Assembly: GCA_040387475.1 (NCBI GenBank)
Contig: JAZKDT010000022.1
Location: forward strand, 123,415-187,414
Source: UBA4416 sp040387475
Lineage (GTDB): Bacteria > Bacteroidota > Bacteroidia > B-17B0 > Aurantibacillaceae
Length of the DNA: 64,000 nt
Reading direction: 5' to 3'
The notes beneath the pieces are model-generated. The model was not told the DNA's origin, did not search any database, and saw only the letters and a list, made by a program, of their open reading frames with translations. Below, one piece after another: positions 54,623-63,207 of this stretch. The first letter of the stretch is position 1; each line of letters opens with the position of its first letter. Made by a program: the position numbers and the translations under genes.

Positions 54623-55105
54623 TTACTTCTTATAAATCAAAGCCACCGCATAAGCATTTACGCCTTCGCCTCTACCCACATATCCTAAACGTTCGTTCGT
54701 AGTAGCTTTAATAGAAATATCATCGGTTGTGATATTCATGATTGGGGCTAATATATTTTGCATAGAGGTAATATGTGGATTTACCATAGGCGCTTCTAAA
54801 CTTAAAGTTGCATCTACGTTTCCAATGCCATAGCCTTTTTCATTTAACAAAGCAACCACTTCTTTCAAAAGTAGTTTACTGTCAGCACCTTTATATTTTG
54901 GATTATTGTTTGGGAAATGAAAACCAATATCGCGTAAGTTGGCGGCTCCTAAAAGTGCGTCGCAAATAGCGTGTAATAAAACATCAGCGTCGCTATGTCC
55001 AACACATCCTTTATCAAATTCTAATTTAATACCGCCTAGCCACAATTCTCTGCCTTCGCCTAAAGGATGAACATCGTAACCAAAACCTACTCTTATATTA
55101 ACCAT
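54623..55105 (-). CDS. ispF: 2-C-methyl-D-erythritol 2,4-cyclodiphosphate synthase
   Basis: A 160-residue enzyme of the non-mevalonate isoprenoid pathway. The zinc ligands are in GYDVHPLG (DxH) and the His of CVGHSDADVLLHAICDALLGAA; the ATTNERLGYVGRGEGV segment is the family C-terminal signature. Length is standard. Follows the acyltransferase gene after 7 bases, leftward, so they are cotranscribed. Confidence 0.97.
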   Translation of the reverse strand: MVNIRVGFGYDVHPLGEGRELWLGGIKLEFDKGCVGHSDADVLLHAICDALLGAANLRDIGFHFPNNNPKYKGADSKLLLKEVVALLNEKGYGIGNVDATLSLEAPMVNPHITSMQNILAPIMNITTDDISIKATTNERLGYVGRGEGVNAYAVALIYKK

Positions 55106-55112
55106 GATGTAT

Positions 55113-55967
55113 TTATTTGTCTTTCATATACTCTTCAAACGGAATACCTTTCATAAAATCGCTTGAATAAATATACTGATAAATTAAATCAGACCATTGT
55201 TTATGTGTTTTACTACTATCTAAAATACTAGTATCAAAAGGCTTGCTATAATGAATACGAATCGTTGCTTTTTTTGCTTTAAACATTTCATCAGGTAAAA
55301 ACAACATTTCGATATTTGCTTTAATACCTAAACGTTTACGCCACATAGCAAAATTGTAAAAGAATTTAGAGTTTTCGCCTTCTATAAATACTGGCTGAAT
55401 CATTCGTTTATGATCAATAGCTTGGGTTACAAAACTTTTCTTCCAAGTTAAATCTCTTACTAAACCATTTTGTTTACGCGACACTAAACCTGCTGGAAAA
55501 AATAAAACAGCACACTCTGTCATAAACACTTCTTCCATAGTTCTTAACGACCTTGTGGAAGATGCTCCTACTTTATTTACGGCAACAAATATTTCGCCAT
55601 AGTTTTTTAAATTCTTTAAAATATCATTTACAAAAAAGCGTACATCTGGTCTAATTTCACCAACCGATTTAATCAACGCCATTCCGTCTAAACCACCTAA
55701 AGGATGATTAGCTGCAATAATAATAGAGCCTGTTTTCGGAATCAATTCAGCATGAACTGATTCAACTTTAGCTCCTAATTTTTCCAAGCCTTTTCTATTA
55801 AACTCTAAGCCTTCGTCATTCTTAAGATGCTCCATGGCTTCATTAATATCATCTTCATGAAGCTTCTTTTTTAACCAATTAATTGCAAAACGTGGAAGCC
55901 AACGATAAAGCTTATAAGCTTTTTCCTTTAAAATTTTTTCTACGTCAATAAATTTCTTCGTTTCCAT
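55113..55967 (-). CDS. Lysophospholipid acyltransferase-like protein
   Basis: A 284-residue PlsC-like glycerol acyltransferase. The catalytic block is AANHPLGGLDGMAL, with His and Asp separated by five residues rather than four, as in the subgroup of Bacteroidota acyltransferases. The block FPAGLVSRKQNGLVRDLTW is the substrate-phosphate site, and VFIEGENSKFFYNF is block III. No clear membrane helix, so probably membrane-associated. It is the first gene of a leftward pair with ispF and has its own promoter. Confidence 0.87.
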   Translation of the reverse strand: METKKFIDVEKILKEKAYKLYRWLPRFAINWLKKKLHEDDINEAMEHLKNDEGLEFNRKGLEKLGAKVESVHAELIPKTGSIIIAANHPLGGLDGMALIKSVGEIRPDVRFFVNDILKNLKNYGEIFVAVNKVGASSTRSLRTMEEVFMTECAVLFFPAGLVSRKQNGLVRDLTWKKSFVTQAIDHKRMIQPVFIEGENSKFFYNFAMWRKRLGIKANIEMLFLPDEMFKAKKATIRIHYSKPFDTSILDSSKTHKQWSDLIYQYIYSSDFMKGIPFEEYMKDK

Positions 55968-55977
55968 ACAAGGTTTG

Positions 55978-56006
55978 CAAAGGTAAAATAATTGTTAATA
56001 TCTCAA
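55978..56006 (-). promoter_or_regulatory. Promoter of the acyltransferase-ispF operon
   Basis: Read leftward: TTG at 56006-56004, an 18-base spacer and TACCTTTG at 55985-55978, a perfect -7 box, about 10 bases before the ATG at 55967. Confidence 0.6.
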
Positions 56007-56153
56007 CTATCCCATTTCATCTTTTTTGCAATTTGAAGAATATGACAAATCTCTCAAAAGCATAATAAAATCAATACATTTTTAATTTTCAGCTGAAAAA
56101 GTGATACTAATTATTTTGCTTGTAAACTATTAACAAAATTTGATTTATCAACA

Positions 56154-56193
56154 AAAGTGGTAAAAAATGGGTTAAAGTGGTAGAAAGTGGTAA
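56154..56193 (+). promoter_or_regulatory. MraZ binding boxes (four 10-bp tandem repeats)
   Basis: Four consecutive 10-base units, AAAGTGGTAA, AAAATGGGTT, AAAGTGGTAG and AAAGTGGTAA, about 40 bases before the mraZ ATG. TGGG/TGGT repeats spaced at one helical turn are the known MraZ operator in other bacteria, so this is very likely the autoregulatory site of the dcw cluster. Confidence 0.85.
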
Positions 56194-56234
56194 AATTTTA
56201 ATTATTTTTGACGCAATTCAAACCAAATCCACTA

Positions 56235-56705
56235 ATGACAAGCCTTATAGGAGAATTCGAGTGTAAAGTAGATGCGAAAGGGCGTTTCATGTTTCCTGTT
56301 AATCTCAGGAAGCAGCTGGAAGAGGTGTTTGATAAAGGATTTGTCATCAATCGAAACCTTCACCAAAAATGTTTGGTTTTGTATCCAATGGCTGAGTGGA
56401 ATAAACTCAACAAAAAATTAAGCAAATTGAATCGTTTGATTAAAGCAAATGATGTGTTTGTAAGAAAATTTTCGGGTGGAGCTACTGCGGCCGATGCTGA
56501 TAATACAGGGCGTGTTTTATTGCCAAAACCATTAGTAGAATATGCGGGCATTACAACGGATATTAAAGTTTTAGGAAGCAATAATGTGATTGAGATTTGG
56601 GATAAAAAATTATATGATCAATTCTTATCTCAGGATGTAGATATCGAAAAATTAGCAGAAGATGTGTTGGGGAATTTAAATTTTAATGATGGCGATGATG
56701 AGTAA
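56235..56705 (+). CDS. mraZ: MraZ, transcriptional regulator of the division and cell wall cluster
   Basis: A 156-residue protein of two AbrB-like swapped-hairpin repeats: GEFECKVDAKGRFMFPVNLRKQL and ADADNTGRVLLPKPLVEYAGI. It binds the tandem repeats just upstream. I start at the ATG at 56235 (MTSLIGEFECKVD), since the earlier in-frame start is a TTG without support. The acidic tail (NFNDGDDE) overlaps the start of rsmH. Confidence 0.95.
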   Translation: MTSLIGEFECKVDAKGRFMFPVNLRKQLEEVFDKGFVINRNLHQKCLVLYPMAEWNKLNKKLSKLNRLIKANDVFVRKFSGGATAADADNTGRVLLPKPLVEYAGITTDIKVLGSNNVIEIWDKKLYDQFLSQDVDIEKLAEDVLGNLNFNDGDDE

Positions 56706-57606
56706 TCCTTATCACATCCCCGTTCTTTTACAACCTTGCATAGATGGCCTTGACATAAACCCCGACGGCGTATATGTGGACTTAACCTTTGGTGGAGGCG
56801 GACATTCAAAAGAAATTTTGAAACACTTATCTGCAAAAGGAAAATTATTTGCCTTTGATCAAGATGAAGATGCGAAAGCAAATATTCCGGATGATAAACG
56901 CTTAACTTTTATTCCACATAATTTCAGATATATCTCAAACTATTTGAAGTTATACGGAATTACTCAAGTGGACGGAATATTAGGCGACTTAGGAGTTTCA
57001 TCACATCAATTTGATAAAGGTGAACGTGGTTTTTCTACTCGTTTTGATGCCGACTTAGATATGCGTATGAATCAAAAATCTGATTTAACAGCTAAGAAAG
57101 TATTAAATACTTACGATGTAAAAAAACTAACGGCCATGTTTAGAGAATATGGAGAAGTAGATAATGCCTTTAGATTAGCGAACATCATTTTTGAAGCTAG
57201 AACAAATGGAAGTATTGAAACAACCGCTCAGTTTAAAGAAGTCATTAAGCCTTGTACACCAAAATTTGAAGAAGGAAAATATTTAGCAAAAGTGTATCAA
57301 GCCATTCGCATTGAAGTAAACCAAGAAATGGAAGCTTTAAAAGAATGCTTAACACAATGCGTGAATCTTTTAAAACCAAATGCAAGATTAGTAGTGATGA
57401 GCTACCATAGTTTAGAAGATAGGTTGGTAAAGAATTTAATAAGATCAGGAAACGTAGAGGGTATAGAAGAGAAAGATATCGTATTTGGAAAAATTACCAA
57501 ATACTTTAAGTCTTTAACATCAAAACCAGTAGTGCCAGATGCAAAAGAAATTGAAACAAATTCGAGAGCAAGAAGCGCGAAGTTGAGAATAGCAGCAAAA
57601 ATTTAA
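56698..57606 (+). CDS. rsmH: 16S rRNA (cytosine(1402)-N4)-methyltransferase
   Basis: A 302-residue S-adenosylmethionine-dependent methyltransferase acting on C1402 of 16S rRNA. Family motifs: PYHIPVLLQPC at the start, VDLTFGGGGHSKEIL (SAM site), ILGDLGVSSHQFDKGERGFS and VMSYHSLEDRLVKN. ATG 56698 is chosen for its fit to the family start; ATGs at 56686, 56689 and 56695 are also in frame. Overlaps mraZ by 8 bases. Confidence 0.95.
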   Translation: MSNPYHIPVLLQPCIDGLDINPDGVYVDLTFGGGGHSKEILKHLSAKGKLFAFDQDEDAKANIPDDKRLTFIPHNFRYISNYLKLYGITQVDGILGDLGVSSHQFDKGERGFSTRFDADLDMRMNQKSDLTAKKVLNTYDVKKLTAMFREYGEVDNAFRLANIIFEARTNGSIETTAQFKEVIKPCTPKFEEGKYLAKVYQAIRIEVNQEMEALKECLTQCVNLLKPNARLVVMSYHSLEDRLVKNLIRSGNVEGIEEKDIVFGKITKYFKSLTSKPVVPDAKEIETNSRARSAKLRIAAKI

Positions 57607-57614
57607 TTAAAAAG

Positions 57615-58067
57615 GTGGCAAACAAATTTAGAGAAAAGAAAACCGAAGAACTAGAAGAGCTAGAAGAGCTTGTGGAGCAAGAAGAGCCACAGGTTGCCTC
57701 GAAACCTTCTAAACCTGGTAAAAAGGGTGTTTTGGCAAAAGGGCTCTCTAAAATTTTTGGTGGTTCTTTTTTAAGTGATGATAGAGCAACGCAACACGTG
57801 CCCTTCATTTTGTTTTTGGGATTGATTGCTATTTTATACATCGCTAACGGTTACTATGCTGACGATAAAATTAGAGAGGTAAATAAAATTAGTAACCAAA
57901 TAAAAGAATTGCGTACTGAATACATTTCATCAAAATCGGATTTAATGTTTGTAAGCAAACAAAGTGAAGTGGCAAAAGCAGTGGAACCATTGGGATTAAA
58001 AGAACCCGTAGTTGCCCCGATGAAAATTGAAATGGATAGTGCAAAAACAATAGTAAACAATCATTAA
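57615..58067 (+). CDS. FtsL-like division protein
   Basis: A 150-residue bitopic protein starting with GTG. A charged cytosolic segment (EELEELEELVEQEEPQ) is followed by one membrane helix near 62-79 (VPFILFLGLIAILYIANGY) and a coiled-coil (KIREVNKISNQIKELRTEYIS). Its place between rsmH and ftsI and this topology identify it as the FtsL equivalent, which with FtsB and FtsQ activates FtsWI; sequence similarity alone would not show it. Confidence 0.85.
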   Translation: MANKFREKKTEELEELEELVEQEEPQVASKPSKPGKKGVLAKGLSKIFGGSFLSDDRATQHVPFILFLGLIAILYIANGYYADDKIREVNKISNQIKELRTEYISSKSDLMFVSKQSEVAKAVEPLGLKEPVVAPMKIEMDSAKTIVNNH

Positions 58068-58094
58068 ATAAAACCCTTTGCCCTCTGTGGCTTA

Positions 58095-60275
58095 GTGCTG
58101 ATAAAAAAATTGGAAAACAAAAAAGACATATTATCAAGAACTTACCTCGTATACATATTTTTATGTGTATTTGCTTTGGCTATTTTCTATAAAATGNNNN
58201 NNNNNNTGTGTGTTATTCAATTTAAAGAAGGCGATGAATGGAAAGCTAAGGCAGCATTCTTTAATACACAAATTCACGAAATTGAAGCTGTACGTGGAAA
58301 TATTTTTGACATTAACGGCAACTTATTAGCGACTTCCCTACCCTATTATGAAATAGCGGTAGATATTAATGCGCCATCTATTGACAAAAAATTATTTGAA
58401 GAAAAAATTGATTCATTAGGTTTTATGTTGGCAGATTTATTTAAAGACAAATCTGCTAAACAATATACAAAGCTTCTTCGCAAAGCACGCAAAAGTGGTG
58501 ACCGTTACGTTGTTATTAAACGTAACGTTCCTTACAAAGATTTACAAACATTAAAAACTTTTCCAATTTTCAAAAAAGGAAAACGTGGCGGATTAGTAAC
58601 TCTACAAACTAACAAACGTGAACGTCCATTTAAAATGTTAGCAGCTCGTACTATTGGTATGTCAAGAACTGGCGTAAAACCGGTTGGATTAGAAGGTGCT
58701 TACGATACTTTGTTAATGGGTATTAGCGGACAACGTTTAATGCAAAAAATTGCTGGCGGTGTTTGGCGTCCGATAAATGATGAGAATGAAGTAGAACCAA
58801 AAGACGGAAGTGATTTGTATACAACACTTGATATTAATATACAAGACGTTGCAGAAAATGCGCTCTTAAAAACATTATTAAAAAATAATGCCTCTCATGG
58901 TTGTGCTATTTTAATGGAAGTAAAAACGGGTGAGATAAAAGCCATTGCTAATTTAACACGAAGTGGAAAAGATACTAGTAGCTACGCATATTCTGAAGAT
59001 TTAAACTATGCTGTTGGTTACGCTACTGAGCCTGGTTCAACATTTAAACTAGCATCCTACTTAGCGGTCATGGATGATTATGGCGTGAATTTAGATGAGA
59101 AAATTCAAGTTGGTAATGGTGAAGTAACTTACTATAATAAAACCATTAAAGATCACGATCCTCCTGAATCTCCAGTACTAACATTACAAAGAGCGTTTGA
59201 AGTATCATCAAACGTAGCGGCCGCTAAAACGATTGTAAAATACTATTCTAAAAATCCACAACAGTATATTGATAAACTAAAATCGTTTCATTTAAATGAA
59301 AAATTGGGCTTATCAATTCCTGGAGAAGCCAATCCTTTAATTAAAGAAACCAAGAGTAAAGATTGGTCGGGGATTACATTAGCACAAATGAGTTATGGCT
59401 ATGAATCGTTGATTACACCATTACAAACTTTGACTTTATATAATACGATTGCTAATGATGGCAAAATGGTAAAACCTCGTTTTGAAAAAGAAATTCAACG
59501 TAATGGAAAAACCGTGAAAACATTTACAACAGAAGTCATTTCTGAACAGATTGTAAAGAAATCAACTGTGAAAAAAGCGAAACAAATGCTGGAAGGGGTT
59601 GTACAAAATGGAACAGGGAAAGGATTAAAAATCACGGCTTTTAAAGTTGGCGGAAAAACAGGAACAGCGCAAATTGCAAAGACTGGATTTAAAAAAGGAA
59701 GCGGAAAATCAGCATATGGTGACGTTGGCAATCGTGATTATCAAGCTTCTTTTGTTGGCTATTTTCCAGCAGACAAACCACTATACACTTGCATCGTTAT
59801 TATTAATTCGCCAAGTAATGGTATTTATTATGGTGGTTTAGTGGCGGGTCCAGTATTTAAAGAAATTGCTGAGAAAGTATATTCAAGTAGTGTTGATTTT
59901 TTAGAGCCAATAAATAACAAACAAAATTTATTAACGAAGGCACCAGGCTCTATCAAAACTCAAAATGATGAAATGGTAATTGCTTCTAAGGCCTTAAAGT
60001 TACCTACTAAATCTAACGTTACAGAAAACGGTTATGTATCTAGAAACCCAACAGATTCAACACGTATTTCCTTACAATCAAACAATTTAGAAAGTCAATT
60101 AAAAAAAGGAATCGTTCCTAACTTAAATGGCTTATCTGCTAAAGATGCTTTGTTTTTATTAGAAAATTCAGGTTTTCATGTAAAGTTATATGGAATCGGT
60201 TCAGTTAAAAAACAATCGATTGAAGCAGGACAAAAATTTAATAAAGGAGATAAAATAACATTGATACTGTCATAA
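58095..60275 (+). CDS. ftsI: Division-specific peptidoglycan transpeptidase (FtsI/PBP3-like, with PASTA domain)
   Basis: A protein of about 723 residues with one N-terminal membrane helix, a dimerisation domain (VRGNIFDINGNLLATSLP), and a transpeptidase domain with SxxK (STFK, Ser315 in the frame as given), SSN (VSSNVAAAK) and KTG (GGKTGTAQI). One C-terminal PASTA domain (VPNLNGLSAKDALFLLENSGFHV) follows. The N join at 58197-58206 falls at the end of the membrane helix; joining the contigs with a 2-base 'TG' overlap gives YKMCVIQF and a full frame. Starts with GTG. Confidence 0.93.
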   Translation: MLIKKLENKKDILSRTYLVYIFLCVFALAIFYKMXXXXCVIQFKEGDEWKAKAAFFNTQIHEIEAVRGNIFDINGNLLATSLPYYEIAVDINAPSIDKKLFEEKIDSLGFMLADLFKDKSAKQYTKLLRKARKSGDRYVVIKRNVPYKDLQTLKTFPIFKKGKRGGLVTLQTNKRERPFKMLAARTIGMSRTGVKPVGLEGAYDTLLMGISGQRLMQKIAGGVWRPINDENEVEPKDGSDLYTTLDINIQDVAENALLKTLLKNNASHGCAILMEVKTGEIKAIANLTRSGKDTSSYAYSEDLNYAVGYATEPGSTFKLASYLAVMDDYGVNLDEKIQVGNGEVTYYNKTIKDHDPPESPVLTLQRAFEVSSNVAAAKTIVKYYSKNPQQYIDKLKSFHLNEKLGLSIPGEANPLIKETKSKDWSGITLAQMSYGYESLITPLQTLTLYNTIANDGKMVKPRFEKEIQRNGKTVKTFTTEVISEQIVKKSTVKKAKQMLEGVVQNGTGKGLKITAFKVGGKTGTAQIAKTGFKKGSGKSAYGDVGNRDYQASFVGYFPADKPLYTCIVIINSPSNGIYYGGLVAGPVFKEIAEKVYSSSVDFLEPINNKQNLLTKAPGSIKTQNDEMVIASKALKLPTKSNVTENGYVSRNPTDSTRISLQSNNLESQLKKGIVPNLNGLSAKDALFLLENSGFHVKLYGIGSVKKQSIEAGQKFNKGDKITLILS
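58197..58206. other. Assembly join (10 N) inside ftsI
   Basis: Lies at the end of the membrane helix. Both flanks end or begin with TG, and removing 12 bases (10 N plus a 2-base overlap) leaves a whole number of codons. Confidence 0.75.
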
Positions 60276-60318
60276 GAGACAAAAGAGATACAAGACAAAA
60301 AAGACTAAATAAAATTGT

Positions 60319-60353
60319 CACTTCGAGCTGTTACACTGAGCGGAGTCGAAGTG
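60319..60353. repeat. Dispersed repeat CACTTCGA...GAGCGGAGTCGAAGTG
   Basis: CACTTCGA (60319-60326) and TCGAAGTG (60346-60353) form a hairpin, around the same GCGGAGTCGA core found near 9612 and 27211. Lies in the 110-base gap between ftsI and murE. Confidence 0.6.
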
Positions 60354-60385
60354 GTAGTCGGGAAGTGTCATAAAAAAATAAAATA

Positions 60386-61846
60386 GTGAAATTGAAATTA
60401 TTAAGCGACATATTATATAAAACACGAATGGAAGAAATCGTTGGTTCAACCAATGTGGCTATTTCTTCCGTGACTTTTGATTCTCGTAAAGTAAAAAAAG
60501 ATTCTTTGTTTATAGCTACCAGAGGAACTGCTTCTGATGGCCATCATTATATTGAGTTAGCTATCGAAAGTGGCGCTGTGGCAATTGTTTGTGAAGAATT
60601 ACCAGAGACTCAAAAAGAAAATGTAACCTATGTAAAGGTATTGGACTCTTCTGCTTCCTTAGGTTATATTGCTTGTAATTTTTACGATAACCCTTCAGAG
60701 AAATTAAAATTAATTGGTGTTACAGGAACAAATGGCAAAACAACCACTGTTACGTTATTATTTAATTTATTTAGAGGCTTAGGATACAATGTTGGTTTAT
60801 TATCTACTGTAGAAAACAAAATCAACAATACTGTTATTCCTTCAACTCATACAACTCCTGACGCTTTAGCATTAAATGAACTGTTGTCTCAAATGGTAGA
60901 AGCTGGCTGTCAGTATGCTTTTATGGAAGTAAGTTCTCATGCCATTGTACAACATCGCATTACAGGCTTAAAATTTACAGGCGCTGCATTTTCAAATATT
61001 ACGCACGATCATTTAGATTATCATAAAACATTTGAAGAATACATTAAAGCAAAAAAATTATTCTTTGATAACTTACAAGACGATGCTTTTGCTTTAACCA
61101 ATAAAGATGATAGAAATGGCATGGTGATGTTACAAAACACCAAAGCCAAAAAATATTCTTACGGATTAAAATCAATTGCCGACTTTAAATGCAGAGTCGT
61201 AGAAAATCATTTAAATGGTTTATTATTAAGCATCGACAATCAAGAAGTGTGGGTAAAACTAATCGGTTCATTCAATGCCTATAACGTTTTGGTAGTATAT
61301 GCTATTTCTCAATTACTAAAGCAAGATAGAGTACAAGTATTAACGACGCTTAGTAATTTAAACTCGGTAGAGGGACGTTTTCAATACATTAAATCTAAAA
61401 CTGGCATTGTAGCTATTATAGATTATGCGCATACACCAGATGCTTTAAAAAATGTTTTAGAAACTATTAAAGATATCAGAACAGGAAACGAACAAGTTAT
61501 TACACTAGCTGGTTGTGGCGGAGATAGAGATGCTGCCAAGCGTCCTATCATGGCACAAATAGCTTGCGAGTATAGTAACAAAGTGATTTTGACAAGTGAT
61601 AATCCTCGCAGCGAAAATCCAGAAGATATATTGAATCAAATGCAAGCAGGAATTAATCCTGTGGACGCCAAAAAAACATTACGCATTAGCGATAGAAAAG
61701 AAGCCATCAGAACAGCTGTAGCTTTTGCAAAAGAAGGCGACATTATTTTGATAGCAGGAAAAGGCCACGAGAAGTACCAAGAAATAAACGGTGTGAAACA
61801 CCCATTTGATGATTTTGAAATTGTAAAAGAAATATTTAATAACTAA
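60386..61846 (+). CDS. murE: UDP-MurNAc-Ala-Glu:meso-diaminopimelate ligase
   Basis: A 486-residue Mur ligase adding the third amino acid of the peptidoglycan stem peptide. GTG start. P-loop GVTGTNGKTTTV near residues 111-122; ITHDHLDYHKTFEEYIKAKKLFF is the middle domain; the substrate-selecting DNPRSENP loop near 408 specifies meso-diaminopimelate rather than lysine. Ends 2 bases before mraY. Confidence 0.96.
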   Translation: MKLKLLSDILYKTRMEEIVGSTNVAISSVTFDSRKVKKDSLFIATRGTASDGHHYIELAIESGAVAIVCEELPETQKENVTYVKVLDSSASLGYIACNFYDNPSEKLKLIGVTGTNGKTTTVTLLFNLFRGLGYNVGLLSTVENKINNTVIPSTHTTPDALALNELLSQMVEAGCQYAFMEVSSHAIVQHRITGLKFTGAAFSNITHDHLDYHKTFEEYIKAKKLFFDNLQDDAFALTNKDDRNGMVMLQNTKAKKYSYGLKSIADFKCRVVENHLNGLLLSIDNQEVWVKLIGSFNAYNVLVVYAISQLLKQDRVQVLTTLSNLNSVEGRFQYIKSKTGIVAIIDYAHTPDALKNVLETIKDIRTGNEQVITLAGCGGDRDAAKRPIMAQIACEYSNKVILTSDNPRSENPEDILNQMQAGINPVDAKKTLRISDRKEAIRTAVAFAKEGDIILIAGKGHEKYQEINGVKHPFDDFEIVKEIFNN

Positions 61847-61848
61847 AC

Positions 61849-63117
61849 ATGTTTTACTACTTATTCCACTACTTAGATCAACACTTTAACTTTCCAGGAG
61901 CTGGTGTGTTTCAATACATCTCGTTTAGAGCAGCATTGGCATTATTATCGTCGTTAGTTATTACCATGATTTTTGGTAAGCGCATCATTAATTATATCCG
62001 CAAAAAACAAATTGGTGAAACCATCAGAGAATTAGGCTTAGAAGGACAAAACGAAAAAGCAGGTACTCCAACCATGGGAGGTTTAATTATTCTGGCAGCT
62101 ATTATTATTCCTACTTTATTATTTGCAAAAATCCACAACGTTTATATTGTGTTGATGCTTATTTCTACGGTGTGGCTAGGAAGCATAGGCTTCTTAGATG
62201 ATTATATAAAAGTATTTAAGAAAAACAAAGAAGGTTTAAAGGGCAAGTTTAAAGTTGTTGGACAAATTGGTATTGGTTTGTTGGTAGGTGCTGTTTTCTA
62301 TTTTCATCCTGATGTGGTTGTAAAAGAAAGAATGACAGCCAATCAACAAAGTGCTTATTCTTTTGATGAAGCTATAAGTGGAAAAAAAGATTTGACTATA
62401 CCAAAATATGCACCAACACCTATTAAAAGCATCAAAACAACCATTCCCTTTGTAAAGGACAATGAATTTGATTATGTCAGTGTATTATCTTTTATGGGCG
62501 ACAGTGCTGTAAAATACGGTTGGTTAATTTTCATCCCCATTGTTATTTTAATTGTAACTGCTGTTTCTAACGGAGCAAACATTACCGATGGTATCGACGG
62601 GTTAGCGGCAGGAACAAGTGCCATTATTGGAACCACCTTAGGAATTTTAGCTTATGTAAGTGGTAATACCATTTTTGCAGATTACTTAAATATCATGTAC
62701 ATACCAAACACGGGTGAACTTGTGGTGTTTATGGCAGCCTTTGTTGGAGCCTGTGTAGGTTTCTTATGGTATAACGCTTTCCCCGCTCAAGTTTTTATGG
62801 GCGACACAGGAAGTTTAGCTTTAGGTGGTATCATCGCCGTATTTGCGATTGCTATTCGTAAAGAATTATTAATTCCTATTTTATGTGGAGTCTTCTTAAT
62901 TGAAAATCTATCAGTGATTATGCAGGTGTTTTATTTTAAATACCAACGCAAAAAACACGGACTCGAATTTGCAAAAGCTAACCGCTTATTTAAAATGGCA
63001 CCATTGCATCATCATTACCAAAAATCAGGATTTCATGAATCAAAAATTGTGATGCGTTTTTTCATTATCGGAATTATGCTCGCAGCACTCACCATTGTAA
63101 CCTTAAAATTAAGATAA
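61849..63117 (+). CDS. mraY: Phospho-N-acetylmuramoyl-pentapeptide transferase
   Basis: A 422-residue inner-membrane enzyme of about ten helices that makes lipid I. Catalytic motifs: KAGTPTMGG, GFLDDYIKVFKKN (Asp pair), NITDGIDGLAAGTS and FMGDTGSLALGG, ending APLHHHYQKSG with its His triad. It is longer than typical MraY (about 360) because of an insert near 150-230 (ERMTANQQSAYSFDEAIS), a feature known in Bacteroidota. Confidence 0.97.
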   Translation: MFYYLFHYLDQHFNFPGAGVFQYISFRAALALLSSLVITMIFGKRIINYIRKKQIGETIRELGLEGQNEKAGTPTMGGLIILAAIIIPTLLFAKIHNVYIVLMLISTVWLGSIGFLDDYIKVFKKNKEGLKGKFKVVGQIGIGLLVGAVFYFHPDVVVKERMTANQQSAYSFDEAISGKKDLTIPKYAPTPIKSIKTTIPFVKDNEFDYVSVLSFMGDSAVKYGWLIFIPIVILIVTAVSNGANITDGIDGLAAGTSAIIGTTLGILAYVSGNTIFADYLNIMYIPNTGELVVFMAAFVGACVGFLWYNAFPAQVFMGDTGSLALGGIIAVFAIAIRKELLIPILCGVFLIENLSVIMQVFYFKYQRKKHGLEFAKANRLFKMAPLHHHYQKSGFHESKIVMRFFIIGIMLAALTIVTLKLR

Positions 63118-63207
63118 GCCCCTCCCCTACCCCTATTTGGAAAAGGAGATTGAATAAAAAACATAAAATTGAACTCAACTACTAACATATCTAATCAAAA
63201 ACCTCGC

